Shown here: in pieces, positions 22,430 to 33,153 of the stretch | How the letters are laid out: each line of letters begins with the position of its first letter | Numbering within the stretch: position 1 is the stretch's first letter | Assembly (NCBI RefSeq): GCF_921293095.1 | Contig: NC_060251.1 | Coordinates: 40,281,644-40,345,643, forward strand | Source: Ischnura elegans | Taxonomy: Eukaryota > Arthropoda > Insecta > Odonata > Coenagrionidae | Direction: 5' to 3' | Length of the DNA: 64,000 nucleotides | Program-made: the position numbers and the translations under genes | The notes under the pieces: generated by a model | Database searches by the model: none | Told to the model about the DNA's origin: nothing | What the model saw: only the letters and a program-made list of their open reading frames with translations

Positions 22430-23092
22430 AATAGGGTGGTTTCCTATTATTTTTTTATTGCCTAAATCGAATGATTATTACTCCTGGAGTACGTATTTCA
22501 CGCTTTTAGATTTTTAAATGACGATATCTATTTTTCGCGATTAAATGAAAAGTGAAAAATTTCAAGCGCGCGAAAACGCGACGCGTAATTATGAATGCCG
22601 GGAAATCTCTCCGCGTGACGTATTTCTGGTTCCCGTTGCCGCCCTGCGAGGTGACCTTGAGGCGAGGCTTAGCGCTGATACGACGCAGGCTGCTAGTGGG
22701 TAGCCTAGTACCCTGCTGGCTGGTAGCGCTTGGCTTAAATTATTAATACCTTATCAAACGAGGAAAACTTTCCGACCTTAGCCAGTTTTAATAGGTGATT
22801 ATTAAGACATGTTTCCCTGAGCTCTGTGCCTCATGCATGCATTGGTAACCTCAGACGATGTATAACTCCTATCTTCTCCAATAGAAACTAGGTCCCTGTG
22901 ACGTCACGTTGAGTGGCATAGCATGGGCGCCAATCTGGCCCTTTTCAAATGAGGATAAAAATGGACCATTGCCATTCGTCTAACCCGGTATTTCTAAAAC
23001 AAAATAATTTGTATATTATGAATACACTAATGGTGGGTAACGAATCGCTATCAATGCCTTTCGTTTTCTTTGATAAAGGAAACCACCCCATT
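22430..23092 (+). mobile_element. MITE family M, copy 2 (663 bp)
   Basis: The ends are AATAGGGTGGTTTCC and GGAAACCACCCCATT. It is collinear with the other three copies. It sits inside the pogo-like element. Confidence 0.85.
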
Positions 23093-23128
23093 CGAAATTT
23101 TGGTGTGTCCATTTAAGGTATAAATTAG

Positions 23129-23240
23129 GGATGGTCGGATCGGATACCTCGGATCCAAATATCCGCGGATATTGCCCTTCATCGGATACATCGGATCCAG
23201 AGTCGCGGAAGACATCGGATCTGGATCCGAAATTTTAAAT
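23129..23240. repeat. CGGAT-rich degenerate repeat
   Basis: 'ggatcggatacctcggatcc', 'atatccgcggatatt', 'catcggatacatcggatcc' and 'catcggatctggatccg' form an array built on cggat/atccg. It is partly palindromic, and the unit length is irregular. Confidence 0.5.
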
Positions 23241-23421
23241 AATAGCTTCAGTGAATGCAACACCCCAAAGGGAAAGAGCTCCGATTCTCTCTTCGAATGC
23301 GCCGTCGAGTCTTCGCAGACTCAAGTTTATTATTCAATATTCTGTTAGTCCATAAAGTACGTATTCAATATTTTTAATCTCTTTGGTTATTATGATTCTA
23401 TTGCTGTGTATTATGCTAGGG

Positions 23422-23895
23422 CAGGGGTTCCCAAACTTTTTTGTACCACGTCCCCCCCCCGCTACACATATCAGCTTTCCATTTTGCAATACCCTATTTC
23501 CACGGTGCCGTACATACCAACTCCTACTTGTACAAGTACTTGTATTCGTACAAGTATGTGCCTACTTGATACGGTGAGTAGGTAGATTTTTTTGTTCACT
23601 GTTGAATGCGGTAACGCAGAATGGAAAGATTCAATAATTGTACGTATGATGAAAATTAAAACAAGTATTACATGAAAAACGAATATAATTACCTGTAACC
23701 TTCTTTGATAAAGTTTACAACTTTACTGAAACTTTACAAAAACAATTATGAAAACTTAGAAAGACTTTATTTCAAAGATCTGAGGAAATTATTTTTGTAA
23801 TTTTTTTATTTATTTCATTTGGGTGTCACCCCCCCCCCCCTGGAATTTCACCACGCCCCCTCAGGGGGGCGCGCCCCCCAGTTTGGGAACCCCTG
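23422..23895. mobile_element. hAT-type MITE, 474 bp, with 8-bp TSD
   Basis: CAGGGGTTCCCAAAC and GTTTGGGAACCCCTG are exact inverted ends. TGCTAGGG occurs at 23414-23421 and 23896-23903. C- and G-runs lie just inside each end. The interior is non-coding. Confidence 0.92.
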
Positions 23896-24869
23896 TGCTA
23901 GGGCATCTTTTCTAAACGTATACGATTAGGAGTTAAGTTGGTAGTGCACAGCATTTCAGATGTTGCTGAGGACATTTTAAGGCAAGAATAAAAATGTTAC
24001 TATACTTTACTTCGTAGTTTGTTGAAAAAATCCTGTTTTAATGTTATTTTAATCTTGTTAATAGGCACTAATCAAAGTAGGTACTCATATTTCAAGAGTG
24101 TCAATTTAATAAATAGTTTTGATTGGAAATATAAATTTTATTGTTTCGGTCCTATTTATCAAGGACTTCTTTAATTTGAATTTTTGGATACTTCTAAGTT
24201 TTTAACTGCTCCCTTGATGTTCGAATTATCCAAGTTCCACTGTAAACTAAAAATTTTAGTAAAATGTCGCAATCAAGGAACTGTCGTCAAAACAAAGCAA
24301 ACGATGTCGTTTTTATAAAAGGTTTGAGACTTAACGTGGAATTTTGTCTCATATAGCTACTACTCTATTGTCCCCCTGGCTATTAATAGCTTCATGACGA
24401 TAGTCTCAAGAAAGCGCTGCGAGGAATTGAGGCGTGGATGACAATGGAACGCCAGTTCGGAAGCCCTTTCACATATTTATACCTCATTAAGGAACCTAAA
24501 CGCGTTCGCTACCAACAAGGACGTACGCTTATCTTTGAAAAACCATCAACCCTTCGAACAAATCGATGAGAGTGGATTTTCACTGCGTGGGTCTGTCATC
24601 TTCCGGAATCGATGAAAATCCGGTATACTGTCCTGGAAAAAGCAGGACGGAGTGTCACCCTACTTAAAAAAAAAGACGGCGGCAAAGCGAACGAGCAACT
24701 TGAGCCGCGTTCTCAAAGGCCAAAGAGACGGGCACCGCTGATCACCTGATTGGCTGCCGTGCCCGAAAAATATTGAACGTGTCGCAACAGCTGAGTCCAA
24801 AGAAGTCCACAAAAGCGCAGGGCAAGTTCCATTCTGTGATTCATCGCATGCCATTTTAGATGCACATGT

Positions 24870-25090
24870 CGAGTGTTGGTAATTGAACGACTAAAAGTGA
24901 TCGGATTACTTGTTACGATTACTTAATTTGAACTTGTAACTTTGAATTTGTACTTTTAACGATTAGTTTTTGCGAAGCGTAAGTTTTACTCGTCATTTAT
25001 TCCTTATGGTGAAAGAGAAATCGTTACCTTGGTTGTAATCGTTACTTGCTCGTAATCGACGATTAATTTACCGATTTCACTGATTTTTTT
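24870..25090. repeat. Degenerate 'gttacttgttacgatta' repeat tract
   Basis: Words such as 'gattacttgttacgattac', 'cgttacttgctcgtaatcg' and 'acgattaatttac' recur without fixed period. It is a low-complexity tract, not a gene. Confidence 0.4.
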
Positions 25091-26513
25091 TACGAATTAA
25101 CTGTGACTGAGACCAGTTAATTCTTCTTCCAATTATTATTTCCAATACTGCTTTTGTCGCACATGATGCCAGTGAAACACAACTAAAAGCAATACTACTG
25201 CCTATCAACAAAAAACTTACGCTTCGAGTAATTTCTAGTAAAAAAAATCCGTGAATCGGAATTTTAAAATGGGATTTAGCGAATTTTCTCTAGATGGACA
25301 AAATGGGGTGCCTTCCCCATCATGGTCCATTGTGCCAACCCTATGTTTACCCTACCTGCCAATAGCAAACAGCAGAGTAGAGCACCACGATTAATGTACG
25401 AATGGTCACCCATCAAACCTTAGTCAGGGCCCAACATTGCCTTAACTTTGATAACCCTATGGGATTCGGTATGAATATAATTCTGTATGAATCATATGAA
25501 TTATATGATACATAGGCCCTCACCCAAGCTTATTCTTAACTCAGCGCTCCTTTCTGTAGACTGTTTTGGATGGTGAGGCACAATTGACTCATTAGGTACT
25601 CACCTCGGTATAAACCTTATGGGAGTGAATTTCATTCATTAAGGATAGATTCCTTTACCTGATACACACGGTACTGCTTTAGGAGGTATTAAACTCCAAC
25701 AATCTCCAGCGTATTGTTAGAAATTCGTCGTTGAAATTGTACGTCAATGCCTGTTGTGTCAATGGAGATAAATTAAAAATAAAAATCATTAGCCATCTAT
25801 GAATATTTGTTATAATGGTTCAATAAAATAATTATTATATTCTAAAGCGCTCTATTATTCATGTTGATAATAAGGAAGGGTCAGTCATGTTTAACAATTG
25901 AATTTTTTCATTTATTAGCTATTTTTATCAAGTAATACATAAAAATTGCAACATTTGAAAGTTTTAGCTATTAATAGATTTATTAGAAGTATCGGGATAT
26001 AATTTATTGGTTTCATAATCCTTGGTAATGGCAAAAAACAGGTACATACATTCTGGCAATTTTACATAATGTTATGGTGACTTTCGTTCTCAATGAAGTT
26101 CAAATCATTCTCGTAAAATAATTTTTCTCAGGTGACCCGAAGATAATAGAAAATACATTGAGGGCGGCCGGAAGCAAAACTCTTACAATTATAATCACCA
26201 TTCTTTTCTCTGACAAACTGATCCTAAATATTCGGACACCAAAACAATGCTTAGTACGAATTGTGGAGGGTGATTAAGAGAAAGAGTGGAGGAGGAAAAG
26301 TAGAACGAGGTAGTATTAGGCAATAAAATGGTCATTAAACCGCGAATTCGAGTCGTAAATCGAATGATGAATGTATAGGTGTGGGGTCTCCAGACGACGC
26401 TTGCAGGTGTATACCGTAAATGCCATGGGCTAGAGGTGTCAAGGTATGGTGAGATTCGATTCGACAGTGAAAACATGGCGACTGCTAAGCCAGAGCGACA
26501 CTTGAAGCAAATG
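25091..26513. other. No recognisable gene or repeat
   Basis: AT-rich sequence. A 118-codon open frame at 26195-26551 on the minus strand overlaps the SINE tail and has no recognisable features. Confidence 0.4.
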
Positions 26514-26735
26514 CTGTAATTTAAGGATACCGGGACAGGCGACGGGGACATCTTTACGGAGTAACCCGAAATACACTAATTGTGCGTAAAATCCACAGAT
26601 AAAAAAATCATTCGCCTTGACCAGCATTCGAACCCGGATCCCCCGATGTCCGGTCGAGTGCTTTAGCCAGATAAGCTACCAAGGAGCCATTCTTCACTGT
26701 GGAAATTTGACCATACCACCTTGTCCGGTATAGCC
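26514..26735 (-). mobile_element. tRNA-derived SINE/foldback unit (minus copy)
   Basis: A tRNA-like segment of 77 bp (26612-26688, minus) has an A-box-like 'TAGCTTATCTGGCTAAAGC' and B-box-like 'GGGTTCGAATGC'. It is enclosed by 'CCACAGTGAAGAATGGC' and 'AATGATTTTTTTATCTGTGG', which can pair. The far side carries the tail 'cccggtatccttaaat' seen at 20.9 kb. Acceptor-stem mismatches make it a retroposon head rather than a working tRNA gene. Confidence 0.7.
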
Positions 26736-26875
26736 CTCAAATTTCCACAGGGAAAAATGACGCCTCGCTAGCTTATCTGGCTAAAGCACTCGATCGGTAA
26801 TCGGGGAATCCGGGTTCGAATCCTGGTCAAGGCGAATGATTTTTTCTCTGTGGATTTTTCGCACAAATGCTGTTA
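26736..26875 (+). mobile_element. tRNA-derived SINE/foldback unit (plus copy)
   Basis: The tRNA-like segment 26762-26835 has 'TAGCTTATCTGGCTAAAGC' (A box) and 'GGGTTCGAATCC' (B box). 'TTTCCACAGGGAAAAATGAC' before it and 'ATGATTTTTTCTCTGTGGAT' after it are inverted. It faces the minus copy head to head, so the whole 26.5-26.9 kb region is a large palindrome. Confidence 0.72.
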
Positions 26876-27127
26876 ATCATGATATGGTATTTGTAGGAGT
26901 TGACCGACAGCTGAGGTCATTTGCGTCAGTAAGGGAGGGTAGGAAAGGTAAGGGTAGAGAGAAATCCGGCGTCGGAATTAGCCTACTCTTAACGACAGGC
27001 GCCAAGTGGACCACGGCTTAACGTCCCATCCGACGGACGGAGTGTTGCGCTTGAAACGCCTTCTACTCAACATTCAAGCAGTCTCTGAAAATCCTCTGCC
27101 CCCGCCGGTATTTTAACCAGAGCCCAC

Positions 27128-27152
27128 GGGGGGGGGGGGGGGGGGGGGGGGG
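27128..27152. repeat. Homopolymer run of 25 G
   Basis: An uninterrupted run of 25 guanines. Its length is likely unreliable in sequencing. It lies between the SINE pair and a hAT MITE. Confidence 0.8.
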
Positions 27153-27325
27153 AGCTAACACTAGCCACCAGACCAACCCGATCCCCCTGTAAGTCATAAT
27201 ATGACGATCGACGAGAAAACAGCGGAGGTACGCAATGAAAAATGTACTTCCTTATGTAAATAGCCGTCAAATGCTTAAGAGGAAACGATGAAAATCCTAC
27301 CGCTAAAGTGATAATTAGTATCATA

Positions 27326-27615
27326 GAGTGGCGCAGCGAGGGGGGGGGGGGGTTGAGGAAAAAAAAACCCAGAACCCTCCAGAACTCGGAGATTTTTTAA
27401 AATTTAATCCATTTTACCTAATTGAATAAATATATTATTTATAGAATAGTTTAAGGAATAATAAAATATCCCTCAGAAAGCCGTAAAACTCTCAGTTTTG
27501 TACCATTTATCATAAAAAATTTCAGGTGGAGGGTAACCGTACCTTCCGTATGCCATACTCCCCAGTTTAATTGCTCCTAAACCCCCCCTAGCCTCAATTC
27601 CTGATTGCATGCCTG
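27326..27615. mobile_element. hAT-type MITE family B, 290 bp, with 8-bp TSD
   Basis: The left end GAGTGGCGCAGCGAGG has one change from CAGTGGCGC. The right end is 'gattgcatgcctg'. GTATCATA flanks both sides (27318-27325, 27616-27623). 'tatccctcagaaagccgtaaa' is shared with the copies at 46840 and 47665. Confidence 0.85.
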
Positions 27616-28480
27616 GTATCATACGTTAAATCATGAAAAGTTTTGATTTTTCCTATTAAGATTGGACGTTAAGTACATGTTTCGATGGTAGTAATGTATC
27701 TACGAAACAAGTGACTCACAAATAATCCAGCAAGCAATTTCATTCGTGAGATAAGAAAAAATAGTACGTACAAATGTTTTGTACTCCTGTAATCGGAATG
27801 ATCCGTTCATTTATATTGCCTAAATAATGAAATATTACATCTTAAACCGTGGCATGAAAAGGACTTTTTTCCTTTTAGTGCCAAATAATGCAGCAATTTT
27901 CATCATATTATAAACGATAATTAGATTTGCATTGATTATCTATAAAAATATTGGCCTTTTATTTGAACACCTTTATTTTCGGATGTGACAAAATGAAATA
28001 TTTGGGAGGCCCAACGGATATTCGTGCATTAATAAAGCGATCCTTTAACCTTAAAGACGATATTTAAGGAATACCTAATCCCTTTCCACATCTGCAAGAT
28101 ATCTCGAAAAGGTCAGGCCACGGAAAAAAGAAATGCATGATATCTCGAAAAGGTGCATATTCATGTTGTGGCCGGACGAAGGCTGCGCGATTTTCTATGT
28201 ATTTAAATCGAGAGCTATACAATAGGTCCTTCAAAGCCCAAATGCGCATTTTCTTGGCTTCACTTTGAGAGGGAGTCAGTGTTCTATTACTTAGAGTTCT
28301 GTAGTTCGATACATCATCGAGTTTTGCGTGGAGTCGTAAGTATTTGAGGAAAAAATTACGAGTAAAAGGTTATTGAAATGCGGTTACGTGCTTCTCTAAT
28401 AAATCAATAGTTTTTAGTTAATTTTCTATAGCATACTGTATAAAAAGACGTGTAATATAATTCGTGTAAATGCTGTGTAA

Positions 28481-28715
28481 ATGTCTGATTACACGTTACA
28501 TAAACACATGCGAGTTATTATGTGAATGCGTGAACGATTTTGGTGGACCGGAAAGGAACACGTACGAATGCAAGAACCAGATTAGAATAGGATCCATTTT
28601 TTGTTCATGCGTTCGCACAAGTTGAGTGGTTAAAGGGGGCATTTTCGTGTTCATTCACGCGTTCATACATTCAGAAATTGACTCGTAAGTGTTAATGTAT
28701 CGTGTAACCTGGCCT
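28481..28715. mobile_element. Harbinger-like MITE family P, copy 1 (235 bp), TAA TSD
   Basis: The ends are ATGTCTGATTACACG and CGTGTAACCTGGCCT, flanked by TAA. Inside are 'gcgtgaacgattttggtgg' and 'gttcattcacgcgttcatac', which are also in the other copies. The length equals that of the complete 49.97-kb copy. Confidence 0.75.
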
Positions 28716-28818
28716 TAAGATATTCTTCCCTTAAAATAAAAGAGATCCAATTTACGAAGCAATTAATGTAAATCGCAAAGTAAACTAACCTGTCACGAAG
28801 TGAATCTACGCTTAGGGA

Positions 28819-28988
28819 CAGGGCCGGATTTACCCAAAGTTACGCTATAGGCACCTCTCCTTGAGCGCCCCTCCTCACTAGAGGCCCCCGCTCCCCGATT
28901 TTTATGATAAGGCATAACCACTCGCACGAGGTGACAGAAGGCGCCCCTAGGCACGTGCCTACTTTGCCTTACGCTAAATCCGGCCCTG
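28819..28988. mobile_element. hAT-type MITE, 170 bp, with 8-bp TSD
   Basis: CAGGGCCGGATTTA and TAAATCCGGCCCTG are exact inverted ends. CTTAGGGA occurs at 28811-28818 and 28989-28996. Confidence 0.92.
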
Positions 28989-29016
28989 CTTAGGGATTAA
29001 ATTTACAAGGGTCTAA

Positions 29017-29249
29017 AGGTCTGTTCACACGATACATTAACACATACGAGTTAATGTACGTTTGCGTGAATGATATTGGTGGACCGGAAGGGAAAATGTA
29101 CGAGTGCATGAACCAAACTAGAACAGGTTCTGTTTTTTGTACATGCATTCGCATAAGCTGGGTGGTTACGCAAAGAATCTTCGTGTTCATTGACGCGTTC
29201 GTCCATTTAGACATGAACTCTTAAAGTTTTCTTGTATAGTGTAACCAGG
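29017..29249. mobile_element. Harbinger-like MITE family P, copy 2, right end interrupted
   Basis: It begins AGGTCTGTTCACACG after TAA (29014-29016) and is collinear with the other family P copies up to 'gtgtaaccagg'. There the sequence passes directly into a hAT-type left end. Confidence 0.7.
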
Positions 29250-29610
29250 CAGGGCCGGCCCTAGCAGGTGCGGGGCTAGGGCGAACCTTCAGTGCGGGGC
29301 CCTTCACTTAAAATATTAAACTCTATACCCCATCTACAAACTCGAGCATTTTGAATCCCTACCACTCTCTGGCTAAGTATGTGTTCCCCTCCCAAATTCA
29401 GACTTCGTAATTACGCCGTTATTATACCATCACGCAGTTGAGTTCAAAATAGTATAATACAAACAATTACTTTTTCATAATATTATTTTTTGTCTAGCAC
29501 GGACTAAACAATACAGTAATAGTTGAAATTGCGTTTTCAAAACTATCGTATATTTTAATTTTTTTCACGAACGCGGGGCCCGGGGCGGTCGCAGTTTTTG
29601 ACGAAATTTG
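29250..29610. mobile_element. hAT-type element, left end nested in family P
   Basis: CAGGGCCGGCCCTAGCAGG is a hAT-type terminus that starts inside the right end of the family P MITE. G/C-rich blocks near 29570-29600 ('gcggggcccggggcggtcgc') suggest the inner part of the other end, but no terminal CTG and duplication were found. The right limit is approximate. Confidence 0.5.
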
Positions 29611-30510
29611 AATTGGCAGGCCCCGTGTATCCTCGTATTTTGTTCTTGCCAAGCCAACTTTCAACGGAGAGTGGTCAGCTGACTTAAAAAAAAATCTTCA
29701 CGCCACTTTCTAGGTGGCACGTACAATTTTTTTGAAAGGGACGCTTCGTTCCCACCCACCTAGCACGCGTGTCCCTCTCCCGCCAAAACCAAAAAGCTCA
29801 AGGTGCCGGACGCCATCGGAAGAAGAAGTTGGCCGGCGGACGGAGAGGGATGGGATGAGACAAGTATTAGAGAGGGGGGGAGGAGGGTTGGAAGTGTAGG
29901 CGGAAAAGGAGGGGTAAAGGGTGCGGTAGGTCAACCGTTTCAGGAAAGAGACTGGGGGAGTGGGGGGCGGAGAGAAATGCTTCGCAAGGGAGGAGGGCTT
30001 TGCGATTCATTTCAGTGATTCGAATCATTCGATTCGATCCATGTCAATGAATCGTTCTTTCAAATAATTCAGAAAGATGTCGAATCAAATACTTGCAATT
30101 TTCCTCGTTTATAAAATTCATTCCGACCTAGGTGACTATATCATCTTCAATGTGAAGATGATGCGGTAAAGTTGAAGATGATGTAATGAAATTTAAATCT
30201 TGGTCGTAATGAATTTTATAATCGTGTAAAATCGTTAAGTGTTTAATTCAATATGGAATAATTTCCCTCAATCAAGCTTGAATCTTCGAATTTCATGAAA
30301 AATGAGCCAGAACGAATGCGATGAAACATACGAATTAAATAAAAACAATGAACAGTGGCGTACATAGATCAGTAACGGATACATAAAAAACTCCAGGGTT
30401 GGGGGCGCGAGAGATAGTTTGAGCTACTTACCTATACTTTTATCGTAATAAAAGATAGTCTAGTTACATGCAAAGTTTAAGGTAGTTTTATTTGAGCTGA
30501 TAACACGCAT
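29611..30510. other. GC-rich and 'gaatcatt' low-complexity DNA, no gene seen
   Basis: 29680-30010 is unusually GC-rich with overlapping open frames on both strands. 30010-30070 has the word 'gattcgaatcattcgattcg', also seen near 32450-32560. No family was recognised. Confidence 0.4.
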
Positions 30511-30705
30511 ATCGATGGCTAAGTTCTAACAACACGTATCTGAAATTCGGCCGGTTTGAGACGGGTATCTTAAACAAACTATTATAACATTAAAAATATA
30601 AAATACACGCAAAAACAACTCTTTATTTGCAAATGAATGCTTCTTTTTCAGTCTCCTGAAATGTGCTATTTTTGTGATACGTGTTGTTAGAACTTAGCTA
30701 TCGAT
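30511..30705. mobile_element. MITE family Q, copy 1 (195 bp)
   Basis: ATCGATGGCTAAGTTCTAAC at the left and the complementary GTTAGAACTTAGCTATCGAT at the right give TIRs of about 28 bp. A second copy, lengthened by a LINE insertion, is at 62760-63298. Flanks fit a TA duplication with one decayed side. Confidence 0.75.
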
Positions 30706-30944
30706 GTACCTGACAATGCAATCTTATGATAAAAAAAAGTTACAATTGTGGATCTGCAATGTTCGGCAATGCGGGAAGCGCCACAAGGGGGGCGCGCTTC
30801 CTCCTGCACCCCCATATGTAACGCCACATATATATATCCTTATTTCGGAAAGAAGCCCAGGCCCTCGCGGCCATCCCCAGTATGTTCACACCGTCACTTT
30901 TTACACTGAAATTTATGAAATAATATCATTCTGGATGGAGAAAA

Positions 30945-31340
30945 TTATGCCACGAAATTTTAATCCTGGTTAGCTGATGCCAGTAGGAATCAAAATTACT
31001 GATGATGTATACATCGAAAACGTACTATTTTAAAGGAACAGAATTTTTTGCCAAGCGCTCCGATTGGCCGCGAGTTTGCCCTGTTACCGGATGCTCTGGT
31101 CAAAGGCAAAGGCAAATGCAGGCAAAGCATTCGAAGTTCCTCTTAATTTCGAAGAATCCTCTTAATTTCACAGCTGTTACTGTAATCACGCCAGGTCCAA
31201 AGTCCATGGCATCCGGAAACAGGGAAAACTCGCGGCCAATCGTTAAAATTTGCCTGAAATATTTTTTTACTCATATTCAAGTCATTGTATGCTTGAAACC
31301 CTCTTAATTTAATAGTTGTTACTGTAATCACGCCTGATCC
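30945..31340. repeat. Repeat family D fragment, partly inverted on itself
   Basis: 'ccacgaaattttaatcctgg', 'gctgatgccag' and 'gattggccgcgagtttgccc' match family D. The reverse complement 'gcatccggaaacagggaaaa' plus 'ctcgcggccaatcg' follows at 31207-31241. A 'ctcttaattt..agttgttactgtaatcacgcc' segment is duplicated at 31160 and 31300. Confidence 0.5.
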
Positions 31341-31454
31341 AAAGTTCCAAGTGTGGAATATTACTTTGATCCAGAGCCTACTTGTTTTCCACTTAATTTC
31401 CCTTTATAAGATTTATATTTTACAAGTACTTCATGAATATAAGATTTCATAAGT

Positions 31455-31593
31455 CGATACCTCCACTGCAAAAACGCTCAACAATCAACCACCGAATCAA
31501 ATCCGCTAGCTCTAGTAGCCCCAGTAGTACCTACTAGATGATCGGATTTGATTCGGTGGGCAATTGTTGAGCGTTTTTGCAGTGAAGGTATCG
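31455..31593. repeat. Palindrome, 51-bp arms, 37-bp spacer
   Basis: The arms 31455-31505 and 31543-31593 are reverse complements with 4 mismatches, from 'cgatacct' to 'atcaaatccg'. The word 'aagtacttcatgaa' lies at 31424-31437 and 31594-31607, a possible duplication of insertion. Confidence 0.8.
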
Positions 31594-32191
31594 AAGTACT
31601 TCATGAACCAAATTAAGGGCGTATATACTTAAGAAGAAGGGAAATTGCGGGCCGCTCCACCCCGGCATTAAAATAATAAGGAAATATACTTGAATCATGA
31701 GCGAGGACGTTACCGCGGTATAGTGTCACTGCTTAGTATATTACTCGTATATGATTATACACGAAATACCGTGAATTTTTACATTCTTTAAATGAAATTT
31801 TCTAACATTATTTCGGAACCACTTTGAAATAATTTCTAATCCGTTTTTCAGCATTTTTTCAATGCACCAATAATTGATTGCTAATGGGATTACACCTCCA
31901 CCACCCTCAAACAAACATGAAGTCCTCAAAACCGCCATTAACTCTTCCCACATCCCCGCTCCTACTTAATATGATCTATGCCATGAATTTACCTCAATTT
32001 TTACAAGCCAGCAACTAGTCAATTGTGATACTCTCAGTATACACCCAATTCGGCTGGGAAATTGAGTTTTTTAAACAAAAAAGTGATATTTCAGCGTAGC
32101 GTGAAATACCTTACAGCGAATACGAGGGATTGTGGCCAAAATGAGGATCTAGAGCCACATGATTAACAAGAATCACATTGTCGAAACGAGC

Positions 32192-32442
32192 CATGGGCGT
32201 ACCCAGCGAGGGTTAGGAGGAGGCATCTGTCCACCCCCCCCCCCCTTGAAGCAAAAATCCCAAATGTCTTTAAGGAAAACAATATTTTCCCAAGCAAATA
32301 ATTTTAAAAACCAATACAGAGCTGTTACAGTTTCCTTAAAATGTTGGTTTCATTCTCCTTTTCCATGCTTAAATCTTACCTATAACTTGAACAAACATGG
32401 CTTGCCCCCCTTCCCCTAGTTTTGATCCTGGGTACGCCCTTG
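32192..32442. mobile_element. hAT-type MITE family C, 251 bp, with 8-bp TSD
   Basis: It begins CATGGGCGTACCCAGCGAGG and ends CTGGGTACGCCCTTG. AAACGAGC flanks both sides (32184-32191 and 32443-32450). It is in inverse orientation relative to the copy at 2319. Confidence 0.92.
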
Positions 32443-32792
32443 AAACGAGCCATTCGATTCATTACAAACCATTTAAAACGAATTGTGCGATTCCATTCAT
32501 TCGGTTCGTGAAAATGAACCGTTCACGACGAACGATTCACTCACGAACGACGCAGCTCTACTTTAGCAAAGGAAGAAGCTCGCCTTTTAGACGCGGAGGA
32601 AGGGGAGGACCTTTTTACCTGCGATCCAAAGCGTTGTGGAGAGGGGAGAGTTAGAGCCTTCATCCCCACCAGCATTCACCCCTCGTATTCTTTTTATTTC
32701 ATCTCCGCGACACTTCGGAAGTGGGAGCCACTGTCTGTCTGTCCAGTCTTGCCTTTAAGCGTACCAGCTCTCCTCCCGTCCTCCACCCCTGC

Positions 32793-32827
32793 TATATAAA
32801 CCGGGTTAATGACCTAATTGCGCAGAT
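32793..32827 (+). promoter_or_regulatory. Candidate core promoter: TATA box and initiator
   Basis: TATATAAA at 32793-32800 follows a C-rich stretch. An initiator-like CAGATT has its A at 32824, 31 bases after the first T of the box, the usual spacing in animals. The downstream leader and start codon support it. No transcript evidence is available here. Confidence 0.5.
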
Positions 32828-33153
32828 TGCAAAGCGGGAGTCGGCAGTGAAAACTTCTCTCCGGAGGCAGTTCACCGACGTCTGAAGTCCAACCCTGTTC
32901 CCTTCTGTATCCCTTCCTCACGTGGTAAAATTGTTTGAAGGCGCTTGGGTACGAGCGAGACTTGAATTTTTCCCTCGGTGGAGTGTGTGAACTTTAAAAA
33001 AAAGTGTGAAGTGAACCCTGTGAAGTCTGAGGGACGTTGGAGCTTAGGTGGAACAGAAGCAGGACATCTACCGACGTCTTCAGAGGGGTCCCTTGGGAAG
33101 GGATCTGCAAGTTTCCCCTCTGCAGTGAAGGAAGGACTGCCCATAATATGAAG
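32824..33153 (+). other. Candidate first exon of a host gene (leader + Met-Lys)
   Basis: From the predicted start to 33147 there are 324 bases without any ATG, which is improbable for random sequence of mixed composition. The first ATG (33148) is followed by AAG and then GTACAT, a possible splice donor, so the exon would encode Met-Lys only. Insect cuticle-protein and some other secreted-protein genes often have this layout: a TATA promoter and a first exon ending just after the start codon, with the signal peptide in exon 2. I could not identify exon 2 in the remaining window, so the product is unknown. The donor is weaker than GTAAGT. The GC content is higher than that of its surroundings. 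Confidence 0.4.

Larger units (their letters stand above)
22299..24242. mobile_element. Tigger/pogo-like element, about 0.8 kb, with two nested elements
   Basis: CTGTGGAACATGGATAATTC at the left and GAATTATCCAAGTTCCACTG at the right are inverted and flanked by TA. Ends of the form CAGTGGAAC.TGGATAATTCGAAC are usual in Tigger/pogo relatives. The span holds a family M MITE (22430-23092) and a hAT-type MITE (23422-23895). No transposase frame was seen in the remaining sequence. Confidence 0.65.

Noticed and set aside
26195..26551. 118-codon minus-strand frame
   Set aside because: It has no recognisable domain and its beginning is in the SINE tail.
26612..26835. Two tRNA genes
   Set aside because: A and B boxes are present, but acceptor stems have mismatches, position 33 is not T, and both are embedded in repeated SINE-like sequence.
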